Below, piece by piece: positions 15,076-23,394 of a stretch of DNA of 33,373 bases (within the stretch, counting starts at the first letter, position 1; every line of letters starts with the position of its first letter). Both the position numbers and the translations under genes were made by a program. The notes below the pieces were generated by a model that worked only from the letters and a program-made list of their open reading frames with translations, made no database searches and was not told where the DNA came from. Origin of the DNA: Subdoligranulum variabile (GTDB lineage: Bacteria > Bacillota > Clostridia > Oscillospirales > Ruminococcaceae); NCBI GenBank assembly GCA_004552305.1, contig SFOX01000015.1, positions 1 through 33,373 of the forward strand, read 5' to 3'.

Positions 15076-15996
15076 ATGCTGAAATTCATTGCAAAACGCA
15101 TCGGAACTATGTTGGTGGCTATGTTTATGATCATTCTGCTGACTTTTACCCTGATGCACGCGATACCCGGTGGACCGTTTACCAACCCCAAGGGTATGTC
15201 TGAAGAGGTCCTGGCGGCGATGGAGGCCAAGTACGGGTTGGATCAGCCCATGCCGGTGCAGTTTGTCAATTATCTGGGCAACCTGCTGCACGGCGATTTG
15301 GGACCTTCGTATAAATATACAGGCAAGACGGTCAACGATTTTATCGCCACCGGCGCGCCTGTGTCTGCCAAGCTGGGCTTGGTTACCCTGATTTTCGTAC
15401 TGCTGACCAGCATCCCCATGGGCATTCTGGCGGCGCTGAAAAACAACCGCTGGCAGGATATGCTGCTTATGGCGGTGGCGACCATCGGTGTCACGATACC
15501 GTCCTTTGTCATCGCCTCGGTGCTGATTTATGCGTTTGCCTTCAAGCTCAATGTACTGCCGACCTTCGGTCTGGACAGCTGGAAAAGCTACATTTTGCCT
15601 GTGGTGGCAATGGGCGGGTACTCGGTCAGTTATCTGGCGCGTTTGATGCGCTCCAGTCTGCTGGAGGTTATGGGGCAGGATTACATCCGCACCGCCCGCG
15701 CCAAGGGGCTGACGGAATTTGCTGTTGTCACCAAGCACGCGCTGCGCAATGCCATGATCCCGGTCATTACGGTGCTGGGACCCACGGTGGCAGGGCTTTT
15801 GACCGGCAGCTTTGTTATTGAAAAGATTTTTGCAATACCCGGCATTGGGTACTATTTTGTCAACAGCGTTACACAGCGCGACTACACGACCATTATGGGC
15901 GTTACCGTTTTTTTTGCGGCCTTCCTGATGGCGATGGTACTGCTGGTCGATGTCTTTTACTGCCTGATCGACCCGCGCATTCAGTTCGACGCATAA
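15076..15996 (+). CDS. oppB: Oligopeptide ABC transporter permease OppB
   Basis: ATG 15076 follows AGAGGGG; the frame upstream is leader. The 306-residue permease starts MLKFIAKRIGTMLVAMFMIILLTF, has the usual periplasm-side segment HAIPGGPF with KYGLDQPMPVQFVNYLGNLLHGDLGPSY, then about five further helices and the EAA loop DYIRTARAKGL..VVTKHALRNAMIPVIT. It pairs with OppC in the membrane. It is the first gene of oppBCDFA-ppiB and of normal length for the family. Opp and Dpp cannot be told apart with certainty from sequence. Confidence 0.94.
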   Translation: MLKFIAKRIGTMLVAMFMIILLTFTLMHAIPGGPFTNPKGMSEEVLAAMEAKYGLDQPMPVQFVNYLGNLLHGDLGPSYKYTGKTVNDFIATGAPVSAKLGLVTLIFVLLTSIPMGILAALKNNRWQDMLLMAVATIGVTIPSFVIASVLIYAFAFKLNVLPTFGLDSWKSYILPVVAMGGYSVSYLARLMRSSLLEVMGQDYIRTARAKGLTEFAVVTKHALRNAMIPVITVLGPTVAGLLTGSFVIEKIFAIPGIGYYFVNSVTQRDYTTIMGVTVFFAAFLMAMVLLVDVFYCLIDPRIQFDA

Positions 15997-16011
15997 TGGG
16001 GGAGAGGGAAT

Positions 16012-17175
16012 ATGGCAGAAATCACCGCACAAAACAAGTGGGAACCGCTGGCAGCGCAGACCGCCGACCGAGAAAAAATCTGGTCGAAAAGCCGCACCTT
16101 TGCCGGGGATGTCTGGTTCCGCTTTCGACACAAGCCTACGGCGATCGCCGGGTTTATTCTGATTTTAGTTCTGGCGCTGTTTGCGCTGGTCGGACCGTTT
16201 TTCACTGCCTTTGACTACGCCCAGCAAAATCTGGAGGTCGTCAACATTCCGCCGATTATGAAGGTCTATCAGGCGCCGGACGGCGGGTACCTTTATATCA
16301 CCACGGCGCTCAAGCTTGTCCGCGTGGATGAACACGGCAAGCTGCAGGGGCAGCTCAAGCGCGTGCGTGAGGAGGACGCCAAGAGTATGACCATCTACGA
16401 TGCCGGAGGCACCGAGGTGGCGCTGTACTACGGCGGCAGCACCTATGTTGTGGCGGACGAAGCCACCGGAAATATTTACCCTTCGCGGTTTATCCGCAAT
16501 GGCTCGTACTTATTGGGCACGGACTCCTTGGGGCGTGATGTGCTGACCCGCCTGATGTACGGCACCCGTATTTCACTGATGGTTGCCTTAATGGCAACAC
16601 TGGTCAATATGCTGATCGGCATTTTGTATGGCGGCATTGCCGGGTACGCGGGCGGCGCAGTAGACACCGTGATGATGCGTATTGTGGATATTATCTCCAC
16701 CATTCCGCTGACCTTGTATGTGATTTTGATTATGCAGGTGCTTGGCTCCGGCTTGCAAAGCATTGTTGTAGCGCTGGGCAGCGTTTACTGGGTCGATATG
16801 GCGCGCGTGGTGCGCGGGCAGATTTTAAGCCTGAAGCAGCAGGAATTTGTGCTGGCGGCCAAGACCATCGGCTCCTCGCCCAAGACGATCCTGCTGGAAC
16901 ATATGATCCCCAACGCGCTGGGTTCCATTCTGGTCACTATGACGATGCTGATCCCCTCCGCCATCTTTATGGAGGCGTTTCTGGGGTATCTGGGCATCGG
17001 CCTGCAGCCGCCGCTGGCAAGCCTTGGCACGATGTGCAACGATGCCTCGGCCAACCTGCGCACCAGCCCGCATGAGCTGCTGTTCCCAGCGCTGATGATT
17101 TGCGCCATTATGTTCGCCTTCAACTTTGTGGGCGATGGTCTGCGCGATGCGCTGGATCCGAAATTGAAAAAGTAA
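16012..17175 (+). CDS. oppC: Oligopeptide ABC transporter permease OppC with extended external loop
   Basis: ATG 16012 has GGGGGAGAGGG upstream and lies 15 bp after oppB. The protein has 387 residues, against about 300 usual. An N-terminal OppC-type cytoplasmic segment and first helix (about 45-66) are followed by roughly 100 residues before the conserved LLGTDSLGRDVLTRLMYGTRISL near residue 169. This stretch contains polar, strand-rich sequence such as GGYLYITTALKLVRVDEHG and TEVALYYGGSTYVV and should face outward. The remainder has the usual helices and EAA loop EFVLAAKTIGSSPKTILLEHMIPNALG. It forms the channel with OppB. Confidence 0.93.
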   Translation: MAEITAQNKWEPLAAQTADREKIWSKSRTFAGDVWFRFRHKPTAIAGFILILVLALFALVGPFFTAFDYAQQNLEVVNIPPIMKVYQAPDGGYLYITTALKLVRVDEHGKLQGQLKRVREEDAKSMTIYDAGGTEVALYYGGSTYVVADEATGNIYPSRFIRNGSYLLGTDSLGRDVLTRLMYGTRISLMVALMATLVNMLIGILYGGIAGYAGGAVDTVMMRIVDIISTIPLTLYVILIMQVLGSGLQSIVVALGSVYWVDMARVVRGQILSLKQQEFVLAAKTIGSSPKTILLEHMIPNALGSILVTMTMLIPSAIFMEAFLGYLGIGLQPPLASLGTMCNDASANLRTSPHELLFPALMICAIMFAFNFVGDGLRDALDPKLKK

Positions 17176-17186
17176 GGGGAATCCCA

Positions 17187-18221
17187 ATGAGCGAACCGAT
17201 TTTACGGGTCGAGGACCTGAAAACCTCGTTTATGACCTCGGCCGGAGAAGTACAAGCTGTGCGCGGTGTCAGCTTTACGGTGCATAAGGGCGAAATTTTG
17301 GGCATCGTGGGCGAGAGCGGCAGCGGCAAAAGTGTGACCTCTATGTCCGTGCTGCGTTTGCTGGCGGACACCGCGCGCATCAAAAGCGGCAAGGTGGAAT
17401 TTGAGGGTACCGACCTGACCAAGGTCAGTGACCGTCAGATGCGGGAAATCCGCGGGCAGAAAATTGCGATGGTGTTCCAAGACCCGATGTCCAGCCTGAA
17501 CCCGCTGATTCCGGTGGGCAAGCAGGTGGCAGAGATGATTCGGGTGCATCACCCCGATATCAAGCCTGACGAACTGAAGGAAAAAACCTTGCAGCTGTTC
17601 AAGGATGTGCGCATCCCCGAAGCAGAAAAACGGCTGAAAGCCTACCCGCACGAGTTTTCGGGCGGTATGCGTCAGCGCGTTATGATTGCGATGGCTCTTG
17701 CCAACCACCCCGACCTGCTGATTGCGGACGAACCCACCACAGCGCTGGATGTAACGATACAGCATCAAATTTTAAAGCAAATGCGTGCCTTGCAGCAGGA
17801 ATACGGCACCAGCATTATCTTTATCACCCACGATTTGGGCGTGGTTGCTGAGCTTTGTGACCGCGTGGTCGTGATGTACGGCGGGCTTGTTATGGAGCAG
17901 GCGAATATTTATGACCTGTTCGAGAACCCGCTGCACCCCTATACCATGGGGCTGCTGGCATCGGTGCCGGGGCTGAACAAGGATAAAAACGAGCGGCTGC
18001 AATCCATACCCGGTAGCCCGCCGGATATGACCCGCCCGCCCAAGGGCTGCCCCTTTGCTTCCCGCTGTGCCTATGCCCGCAGCATCTGCGCACAGGAGTG
18101 TCCGCCCTTTGTGGAGGTGGGCAGCCGCAGCGCCCGCTGCTGGCTTTTGCAGCCCGATGCCCCCGCAGAGGGCAACCCCCTGCATGAAAAACTAGCCAAG
18201 GCGAAAGGAGGTGCCGGGTAA
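17187..18221 (+). CDS. oppD: Oligopeptide ABC transporter ATP-binding protein OppD
   Basis: ATG 17187 has AAGGGGA upstream; the longer frame overlaps oppC. The 344-residue ATPase has Walker A GESGSGKS, Q-loop MVFQDPMSSLNP, signature FSGGMRQRVMIAMAL, Walker B LLIADEPTTALDV and switch His in FITHDLG. The C-terminal oligopeptide/dipeptide extension contains PPKGCPFASRCAYARSIC with a Cys cluster, as in family members that carry an Fe-S cluster. Its stop abuts the oppF start. It pairs with OppF to drive import. Confidence 0.95.
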   Translation: MSEPILRVEDLKTSFMTSAGEVQAVRGVSFTVHKGEILGIVGESGSGKSVTSMSVLRLLADTARIKSGKVEFEGTDLTKVSDRQMREIRGQKIAMVFQDPMSSLNPLIPVGKQVAEMIRVHHPDIKPDELKEKTLQLFKDVRIPEAEKRLKAYPHEFSGGMRQRVMIAMALANHPDLLIADEPTTALDVTIQHQILKQMRALQQEYGTSIIFITHDLGVVAELCDRVVVMYGGLVMEQANIYDLFENPLHPYTMGLLASVPGLNKDKNERLQSIPGSPPDMTRPPKGCPFASRCAYARSICAQECPPFVEVGSRSARCWLLQPDAPAEGNPLHEKLAKAKGGAG

Positions 18222-19178
18222 ATGGAACAGCCGATTTTGCAGGTCGAGCATTTGACAAAGTTTTTCCCGGCAGGCGGCAAGGCAGAGGTCCACGCGGTGG
18301 ACGATGTCAGCTTTACCCTGCGCCGCGGGCGCACCTTGGGGCTGGTAGGGGAGTCCGGCTGCGGCAAAAGCAGCTGCGCGCGCACGGTCATCCGCATTTA
18401 TGAGCCGAGCGCCGGCAAGATTTTGCTGGACGGACAGGACATTGCCCATATGAGCCAGCGCCAGCTGCAGCCGATTCGCCGCAAAATGCAGATGATTTTT
18501 CAAGACCCTTACGCCTCGCTGAACGCCCGTATGACGGTGCGGGATATCATTGCCGAGCCGCTGAAGGCGCACCATATCTGCCAGTCCCGCAAAGATATGG
18601 ACGACAAGATTTTTGCTATGCTGGAGCGCGTGGGACTTACCGCCGAACACGCAGGACGCTATGCGCACGAATTTTCCGGCGGTCAGCGCCAGCGCGTCGG
18701 CATTGCCCGCGCCCTTGTGCTGAACCCGGAGCTGGTTATCTGCGATGAGCCCATTTCTGCACTGGATGTTTCCATTCAGGCGCAAATCGTCAACCTGCTG
18801 CGCGATTACCAGCAGGCAGAGGGTACATCCTACCTGTTTATTGCACATGATTTGTCGATGGTACGTTATGTGTCGGACGATGTGGGCGTTATGTATCTGG
18901 GGCAGCTGGTGGAAACCTGCGAGGCAAAGGAAATTTACGACCACCCGCTGCATCCCTATACCCAAGGACTTTTAAGCTGCATTCCTGTGGCTGACCCCAA
19001 GCTTGCCCGCGCACAAGAAAACGCCGGCATCGAGGGCGACCTGCCCAGCCCGGTCAACCCGAAGCCCGGCTGCCGCTTCTGCAGCCGCTGCCCCTATGCC
19101 AAGCCCATCTGTGCCGAGCAGACCCCCGCGATGAAGGAGGCTGCCCCCGGACATTTTGTGGCGTGCCATTTATATTAA
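18222..19178 (+). CDS. oppF: Oligopeptide ABC transporter ATP-binding protein OppF
   Basis: The ATG follows the oppD stop with no gap and has AAAGGAGGT 9 nt upstream inside oppD. The 318-residue ATPase has Walker A GESGCGKS, Q-loop MIFQDPYASLNARMTV, signature FSGGQRQRVGIARAL, Walker B LVICDEPISALDV and switch His in FIAHDLS. The C-terminal extension has GCRFCSRCPYAKPIC, again Cys-rich. It is the second ATPase of the transporter. Confidence 0.95.
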   Translation: MEQPILQVEHLTKFFPAGGKAEVHAVDDVSFTLRRGRTLGLVGESGCGKSSCARTVIRIYEPSAGKILLDGQDIAHMSQRQLQPIRRKMQMIFQDPYASLNARMTVRDIIAEPLKAHHICQSRKDMDDKIFAMLERVGLTAEHAGRYAHEFSGGQRQRVGIARALVLNPELVICDEPISALDVSIQAQIVNLLRDYQQAEGTSYLFIAHDLSMVRYVSDDVGVMYLGQLVETCEAKEIYDHPLHPYTQGLLSCIPVADPKLARAQENAGIEGDLPSPVNPKPGCRFCSRCPYAKPICAEQTPAMKEAAPGHFVACHLY

Positions 19179-19179
19179 G

Positions 19180-19202
19180 GTTTACCGCGTTTTGCGTTAA
19201 AC
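19180..19202 (+). other. Intercistronic stem-loop between oppF and oppA
   Basis: GTTTACCGC (19180-19188) and GCGTTAAAC (19194-19202) pair at 8 of 9 positions around a 5-base loop, just after the oppF stop. There is no T tract, so it is not a terminator. A hairpin here could mark an RNA processing or protection site giving more oppA message. Confidence 0.45.
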
Positions 19203-19228
19203 ATAAATTTGCAGAGAGAGGGAATACC

Positions 19229-20902
19229 ATGAAAAAGAAAGCTTTCAGCGCCGTACTTGCCGGCGCAATGGCGGTTTCGCTGCTCAGTGCGTGCGGCGGC
19301 AACAGCCAGCCCCAGAACATCGCCGATGTTTCCAGCGCTGCCAGTGAGCCTGCCTCCACAGTGACCTCGGCAGAGCCTGCCGCCCAGGAAATGACGTTTG
19401 TGCTGAACAACATCCCGGACGGTCTGGATCCCACCGTGACCAACAACTCCTTTGCGCAGTATGTGATTTTGAACTGCTTCGAGGGTCTGGTCACCTATGA
19501 CAGCACCGGTGCCGTTGTGGCAGGCTGTGCCGAAACGTGGGATATCAGCGACGACGGCTTGACCTACACCTTCCACCTGCGTGACGGTCTGAAATGGAGC
19601 GACGGCACCGACTTGACCGCCGAGGACTTTGTCTACTCCATCCAGCACGTTCTGACCCCCGCCACCGGCGCACAGTATGTCAGCATGGTCACGGATTACA
19701 TCAAGGGTGCGCAGGAATTCTATGACGGCACCGGCACGGCAGAGGATTTGGGTGTAAAGGCAATCGACGCCAAGACGCTGGAAATCACCCTCAAGCAGCC
19801 GACCTCTTACTTCATCGATGTGCTGAGTATGTGGGTGTATGACCCCATCCAGAAGGCAACCGTAGAAGCCAACGGCGATGCTTGGTCTACCAAGGCAGAA
19901 ACCTATGTCGGTAACGGTCCCTTCAAGGTCACCGGGATGAGCATGAACGAGAACGTCATCCTCGAAAAGAACGAGAACTACTGGAACGCCGACAGCGTCA
20001 CGCTGGACAAGCTGACCTTCCGCTATGTTCTCGATCAGGCTACCGCGCTGACCGCCTATGAGTCCGGTGAGGTTGACGGTGTGATCTCCATCCCGTCCTC
20101 CGACTACGCCCGCCTGAAGGCAGACAAGGCCGGTGTGCAGACCAGCCCCAGCTACGGCACTGTCTACTACAACATCAACTGCTCTGTCGCTCCGTTTGAC
20201 GATCCTCTGGTGCGTAAGGCGCTCTGCCTTGCCATTGACCGCCAGTCCATCATCGACAACGTTGTGCAGGTCGATGCCCAGCCCGCTTACAGCTTCCTTG
20301 CTCCCGGCTACATTGTAGACGGCAAGGATATCACCGAAGGTCGCAGCGACTATGGTCTGTCCGCTACTGCGGACGTTGAGGCTGCGCAGGCAGCGCTTGC
20401 CGAGGCAGGCTACCCCAATGGCGAAGGCTTCCCCACGCTGCATCTGAGCTACTATGACAACGATACCGTCAAGAAAGTCGTCGAAGCTATGGCAGAAATG
20501 TTCAAGAACAACCTGAACATCAACGTCGAGGTTTCCTCTGCCGACTGGGGCATCTTCTACGACAGTGTCGTCAAGGGCGATTACGAGGTCTGTGCCATGG
20601 GTTGGAGCGCCGACTATGTCAACCCCATGAGCTTCCTGCCCCTGTTCAAGACCGGCGACTCCACCAACAATGCCTTCTACTCCAACGCTGACTATGACGC
20701 TCTGGTGGAGCAGGTTATGACAGAGAGCGACCCCGCCAAGGCAGCCGAGCTGACCATGCAGGCGGATGCAATTGCTTCCGAGGATTACGCCTGCCTGCCG
20801 CTGTACTACAAGTCCAACAGCTACCTGATGCATGACAACATCAGCGGTTACTTTATGAATGCCTCCGGCGGTCTGTTCTTCAAGGATGTGAAGGTTTCCT
20901 GA
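19229..20902 (+). CDS. oppA: Oligopeptide ABC transporter substrate-binding lipoprotein OppA
   Basis: ATG 19229 follows AGAGAGGG; upstream in-frame codons lack a ribosome site. The 557-residue protein has a lipoprotein signal with lipobox LSAC (Cys22), a Ser/Ala-rich linker, and an SBP family 5 domain: NNIPDGLDPTVTNN, GLTYTFHLRDGLKWSDGTDLTAEDFVYS split over 95-130, NGPFKV, PVRKALCLAIDR-like DPLVRKALCLAIDRQSI and VCAMGWSADYVNPMSF. It binds peptides outside the membrane and delivers them to OppBC. It is last of the transporter genes, after a stem-loop, and uses a more restricted codon set than its neighbours, as expected of a highly made protein. Confidence 0.94.
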   Translation: MKKKAFSAVLAGAMAVSLLSACGGNSQPQNIADVSSAASEPASTVTSAEPAAQEMTFVLNNIPDGLDPTVTNNSFAQYVILNCFEGLVTYDSTGAVVAGCAETWDISDDGLTYTFHLRDGLKWSDGTDLTAEDFVYSIQHVLTPATGAQYVSMVTDYIKGAQEFYDGTGTAEDLGVKAIDAKTLEITLKQPTSYFIDVLSMWVYDPIQKATVEANGDAWSTKAETYVGNGPFKVTGMSMNENVILEKNENYWNADSVTLDKLTFRYVLDQATALTAYESGEVDGVISIPSSDYARLKADKAGVQTSPSYGTVYYNINCSVAPFDDPLVRKALCLAIDRQSIIDNVVQVDAQPAYSFLAPGYIVDGKDITEGRSDYGLSATADVEAAQAALAEAGYPNGEGFPTLHLSYYDNDTVKKVVEAMAEMFKNNLNINVEVSSADWGIFYDSVVKGDYEVCAMGWSADYVNPMSFLPLFKTGDSTNNAFYSNADYDALVEQVMTESDPAKAAELTMQADAIASEDYACLPLYYKSNSYLMHDNISGYFMNASGGLFFKDVKVS

Positions 20903-21387
20903 TGCGCTGCACGATTGAAACGAAGGATTTCGGGGATATGGTGTTTACGCTGTATCCCGAATATGCCCCCATCACGGTGGCAAACTTTGTCAAGGTCGCA
21001 AAAAGCGGCTTCTATGACGGGCTGTGCTGGTGCCGTATCGTCAAGGACTATGTCATTCAGGGCGGTTCGCCGGACAATGACATTATGACCGACAGCGACT
21101 GGCATATAAAAGGGGAGTTCGCTGAAAATGGCGTACCTAACCCCTTGCAGCACATCCGCGGTGCGCTTTCTATGGCGCGCGACGATGCCCCTGACACAGC
21201 GGGCACCCAGTTTTTTGTGGTGCATAAAGACGCCCACAAGCTGGACGGTCGTTATGCGGCGTTTGGCGAGATGGAAAGCGGCTTTGATGTGCTGGATGCC
21301 ATCGCCAGCCAGCCTACCTACGGTGCCGAAACTTGGAATAAACCGATCGATATGCCGGTTATTACAAGAATCACCATAGAAGAATAA
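20902..21387 (+). CDS. ppiB: Cyclophilin-type peptidyl-prolyl cis-trans isomerase
   Basis: The ATG shares one base with the oppA stop, so it is translationally coupled to the peptide-binding protein. The 161-residue protein has a single cyclophilin domain: APITVANFVKVAKSGFYDGL, CRIVKDYVIQGG with catalytic Arg45 (family norm FHRV), GALSMARDDAPDTAGTQFFVV and LDGRYAAFGEM. No signal peptide is present, so it acts in the cytoplasm. It catalyses proline isomerisation. Coupling to opp may reflect convenience of expression or help with proline peptides; neither is shown. Confidence 0.93.
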   Translation: MRCTIETKDFGDMVFTLYPEYAPITVANFVKVAKSGFYDGLCWCRIVKDYVIQGGSPDNDIMTDSDWHIKGEFAENGVPNPLQHIRGALSMARDDAPDTAGTQFFVVHKDAHKLDGRYAAFGEMESGFDVLDAIASQPTYGAETWNKPIDMPVITRITIEE

Positions 21388-21404
21388 GCATAAGTTCCTA
21401 TTAT

Positions 21405-21452
21405 AAAGGTATCCGCTGTACAGGAAAATCCCTGTACGGCGGATACCTTTTT
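21405..21452 (+). terminator. Terminator of the opp-ppiB operon
   Basis: A 20-bp stem (21405-21424 with 21431-21450) with a single T:G pair, 6-base loop and a run of five T. Confidence 0.92.
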
Positions 21453-21685
21453 GTGTTATGGCAGCGGATGATTCTTTTGGGTTACATCGCGTTTGCAGGC
21501 AGACAGAACAGCGGATAGGCGGCGCTTTTCCAACACAAGAGACCAGGCGCAAAACTTCGCTAAAGATAAATTTAGCGAAGTACAGGAGAGGGGGCGTTGT
21601 ATCGTTAGGATAGCCGTGCCGCTTGTGTCACTTGCATTTTTTAACGAAATTTTGCAGGTCTTAATGCAAGGTGCAGCTTTTAGTT
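21453..21685. other. Intergenic remnant region before the truncated kinase
   Basis: No convincing gene is present; short frames of 51 and 73 codons lack ribosome sites and known motifs. The only clear structure is an 11-bp inverted repeat at 21554-21581. Given the truncated kinase downstream, this may be the scar of a deleted response-regulator gene, although no regulator-like residues are recognisable. Confidence 0.45.
21554..21581. repeat. Perfect 11-bp inverted repeat with 6-bp spacer
   Basis: ACTTCGCTAAA (21554-21564) and TTTAGCGAAGT (21571-21581) are exact complements. No T tract follows on either strand, so an operator or an RNA hairpin is more likely than a terminator. Confidence 0.75.
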
Positions 21686-21715
21686 TTGCAAATAGGTGTA
21701 AATGCGTTTTATAAT
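21686..21715 (+). promoter_or_regulatory. Putative promoter directly before the truncated kinase
   Basis: TTGCAA (21686-21691), 18-bp spacer and perfect TATAAT (21710-21715). The predicted start near 21722 is only about 8 bases from the GTG at 21730, leaving no room for a normal ribosome site. Confidence 0.45.
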
Positions 21716-21729
21716 AATGTGATTTTTCG

Positions 21730-22647
21730 GTGCAGGTCTACAACAACAAGGCAGATTATAAAAAGAACAGTCTGCTGTTCTCGGCGCTGATGGCGCTTGT
21801 CGGCAGCGTTGCCACCTATTTTATAAGCGGACGCGCCTTGAAGCCGCTCTGCGAATTTTCTGACAGAATCGAGGAGGTGCAGGCACAGAACCTGTCGGAC
21901 TCCCGCATTGAGGAAAGCAGCGTTGCCGAGCTGAATCGGTTGAGTGTTTCCTACAACCGGATGCTGGCACGTTTGTCCGAGGCGTTTAAAACACAGCGGC
22001 ATTTCACGGCGAATGCAGCGCATGAATTCCGTACCCCACTGGCCGTGATGCAGCTGCAGTTGGATCTGTACAACTCGACTGAGCATCCAATCAACGAAGC
22101 CTGTGCGCAGCAAACCATCCGTATGATGACCGAGCAGAACGAGCGCCTGAGCAAGATGGTCAAGACCCTGCTGGATATGAGCGAATTGCAGACCGTGGCA
22201 CGGGATGACGAGATTGCCTTGGATGCCCTTATTGAGGAGGTCTTGGCGGACCTTGAACCGCTTGCGCAGGAGAAAACGATCCATCTTACCGCACAATGCG
22301 ATACCGTGACGATGACAGGCAGCGATATTTTGCTGTATCGCCTTGTCTACAACCTTGTGGAGAACGCCATAAAATACAACACGCCGGGCGGCACCGTCAC
22401 CGTTGGTGCCGTACAACAGGACAAGCATATCCGTTTGACGGTTGCGGATACCGGCACCGGCATACCGGAGGAGCTGAAAGAACGTGTGTTTGAGCCGTTT
22501 GTCCGCTTTGACAAATCCCGCAGCCGCGCGCTGGGCGGTGTCGGGCTGGGGCTTGCCCTTGTGCGCGAGATCGTCAACGTACACGGCGGCAGCATTTCCG
22601 TAAAGGATAACCCCGACGGCGGTACCACCTTTGAAGTCATTTTTTGA
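21730..22647 (+). CDS. N-terminally truncated sensor histidine kinase, possible pseudogene
   Basis: The frame opens only at 21718 after a stop and has GTG 21730 as sole plausible start, without a ribosome site. The 305 residues begin at the end of an external segment, then one membrane helix (about 15-33, LLFSALMALVGSVATYFISG), a HAMP linker (RALKPLCEF..VQAQNL), HisKA with His98 in ANAAHEFRTPLAV, and HATPase_c with NLVENAIKY, ADTGTGIPEE and GGVGLGLALVREIV. The catalytic half is intact. The usual first membrane helix and sensor domain are absent, as is any response regulator gene, which normally precedes kinases of this type. It is either a decayed two-component system or a leaderless orphan kinase. 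Confidence 0.8.
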   Translation: MQVYNNKADYKKNSLLFSALMALVGSVATYFISGRALKPLCEFSDRIEEVQAQNLSDSRIEESSVAELNRLSVSYNRMLARLSEAFKTQRHFTANAAHEFRTPLAVMQLQLDLYNSTEHPINEACAQQTIRMMTEQNERLSKMVKTLLDMSELQTVARDDEIALDALIEEVLADLEPLAQEKTIHLTAQCDTVTMTGSDILLYRLVYNLVENAIKYNTPGGTVTVGAVQQDKHIRLTVADTGTGIPEELKERVFEPFVRFDKSRSRALGGVGLGLALVREIVNVHGGSISVKDNPDGGTTFEVIF

Positions 22648-22663
22648 TTGGAATTTTTGCCAA

Positions 22664-22699
22664 AAAACAGGGGGCGAGTCTTGGCTCGCCCCCTGTTTT
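22664..22699. terminator. Bidirectional terminator between the kinase and the P-II-like gene
   Basis: A perfect 15-bp stem (22664-22678 with 22685-22699, AAAACAGGGGGCGAG) with a 6-base loop. A and T tracts on both sides serve both strands of this convergent pair. Confidence 0.92.
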
Positions 22700-22703
22700 A
22701 TTG

Positions 22704-23393
22704 TTACATTCCTGTGACAGAGTCGATTGGCATGGAGATAAAAATACCCTGCGCATCGCTGTGCATACCGCAGCTTTCGCCCATACACTGCATCAGCGCC
22801 ACCTTATTGGCGGATTCCGTCAAAATCAGAACGATTTCCTTTTCGTCCTGAACGCTCAAACCCCAGAAGCCCGTTGCCTCCTGATTGCCGATACGTCGGC
22901 TGCGGATGACCGTGCCGCCCTTGGCACCTGCCGCGCGAACTGCTTTCATCACATCATCGCTGAAACCGCTGTTCACAATGGCTGCCACCAGAGAGTGTTT
23001 CGATTCAGACATACTGTTTTCATCCTTTCCGCTGGTATTCACAACGTCTTTTCCTGCATCGTGGGCAAGAATGCGTAAAATCATATTGTTTGCACCGTTC
23101 AGCGGTATCGTAAAGGCAATACCGCTGTTCGCTTTGTGCATCTGCAGTTCCGTGTACAGCTTTTCCATCAAAAGCGGGGACAGACGCTTGGGTACCATAC
23201 TGACCAAGACGCTTTTGTCAATGCTGCCAAGACCGAGCATATCCATAATTTCGCTGGACGCCGTTCCCTCGGCATTAAAACGGTATTGCAGCGGCAGGGA
23301 GCCTTTTCGGAACATTTCTGCCGCGCGCTCGGCAAGCTTGGGGGTGGTAATCAGCACCAACAACTGAAAAGATACTTTTTTCTCTTGTTCCAT
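22704..23393 (-). CDS. Tandem P-II family nitrogen-regulator-like protein
   Basis: The start is ATG 23393 with AGGAGGG 8 nt upstream; a TTG at 23411 lies in that ribosome site. The 229-residue protein appears to hold two P-II-like ferredoxin folds. The second (about 128-228) is clear: HSLVAAIVNSGFSDDVMKAVRAAGAKGGTVIRSRR matches the GlnB-type strand, helix and AxGAxGGTVxR pattern. The first (about 7-105) is more diverged, with LLVLITTPKLAERAAEMF. P-II proteins sense ATP, ADP and 2-oxoglutarate and bind membrane transporters or enzymes. The classical T-loop tyrosine is not evident. One base separates it from the DUF1538 gene upstream, so the two are coupled. Confidence 0.85.
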   Translation of the reverse strand: MEQEKKVSFQLLVLITTPKLAERAAEMFRKGSLPLQYRFNAEGTASSEIMDMLGLGSIDKSVLVSMVPKRLSPLLMEKLYTELQMHKANSGIAFTIPLNGANNMILRILAHDAGKDVVNTSGKDENSMSESKHSLVAAIVNSGFSDDVMKAVRAAGAKGGTVIRSRRIGNQEATGFWGLSVQDEKEIVLILTESANKVALMQCMGESCGMHSDAQGIFISMPIDSVTGM

Positions 23394-23394
23394 A

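Noticed and set aside
21493..21714. 73-codon frame before the truncated kinase as a response-regulator remnant
   Set aside because: No receiver or winged-helix motifs are visible and there is no ribosome site.
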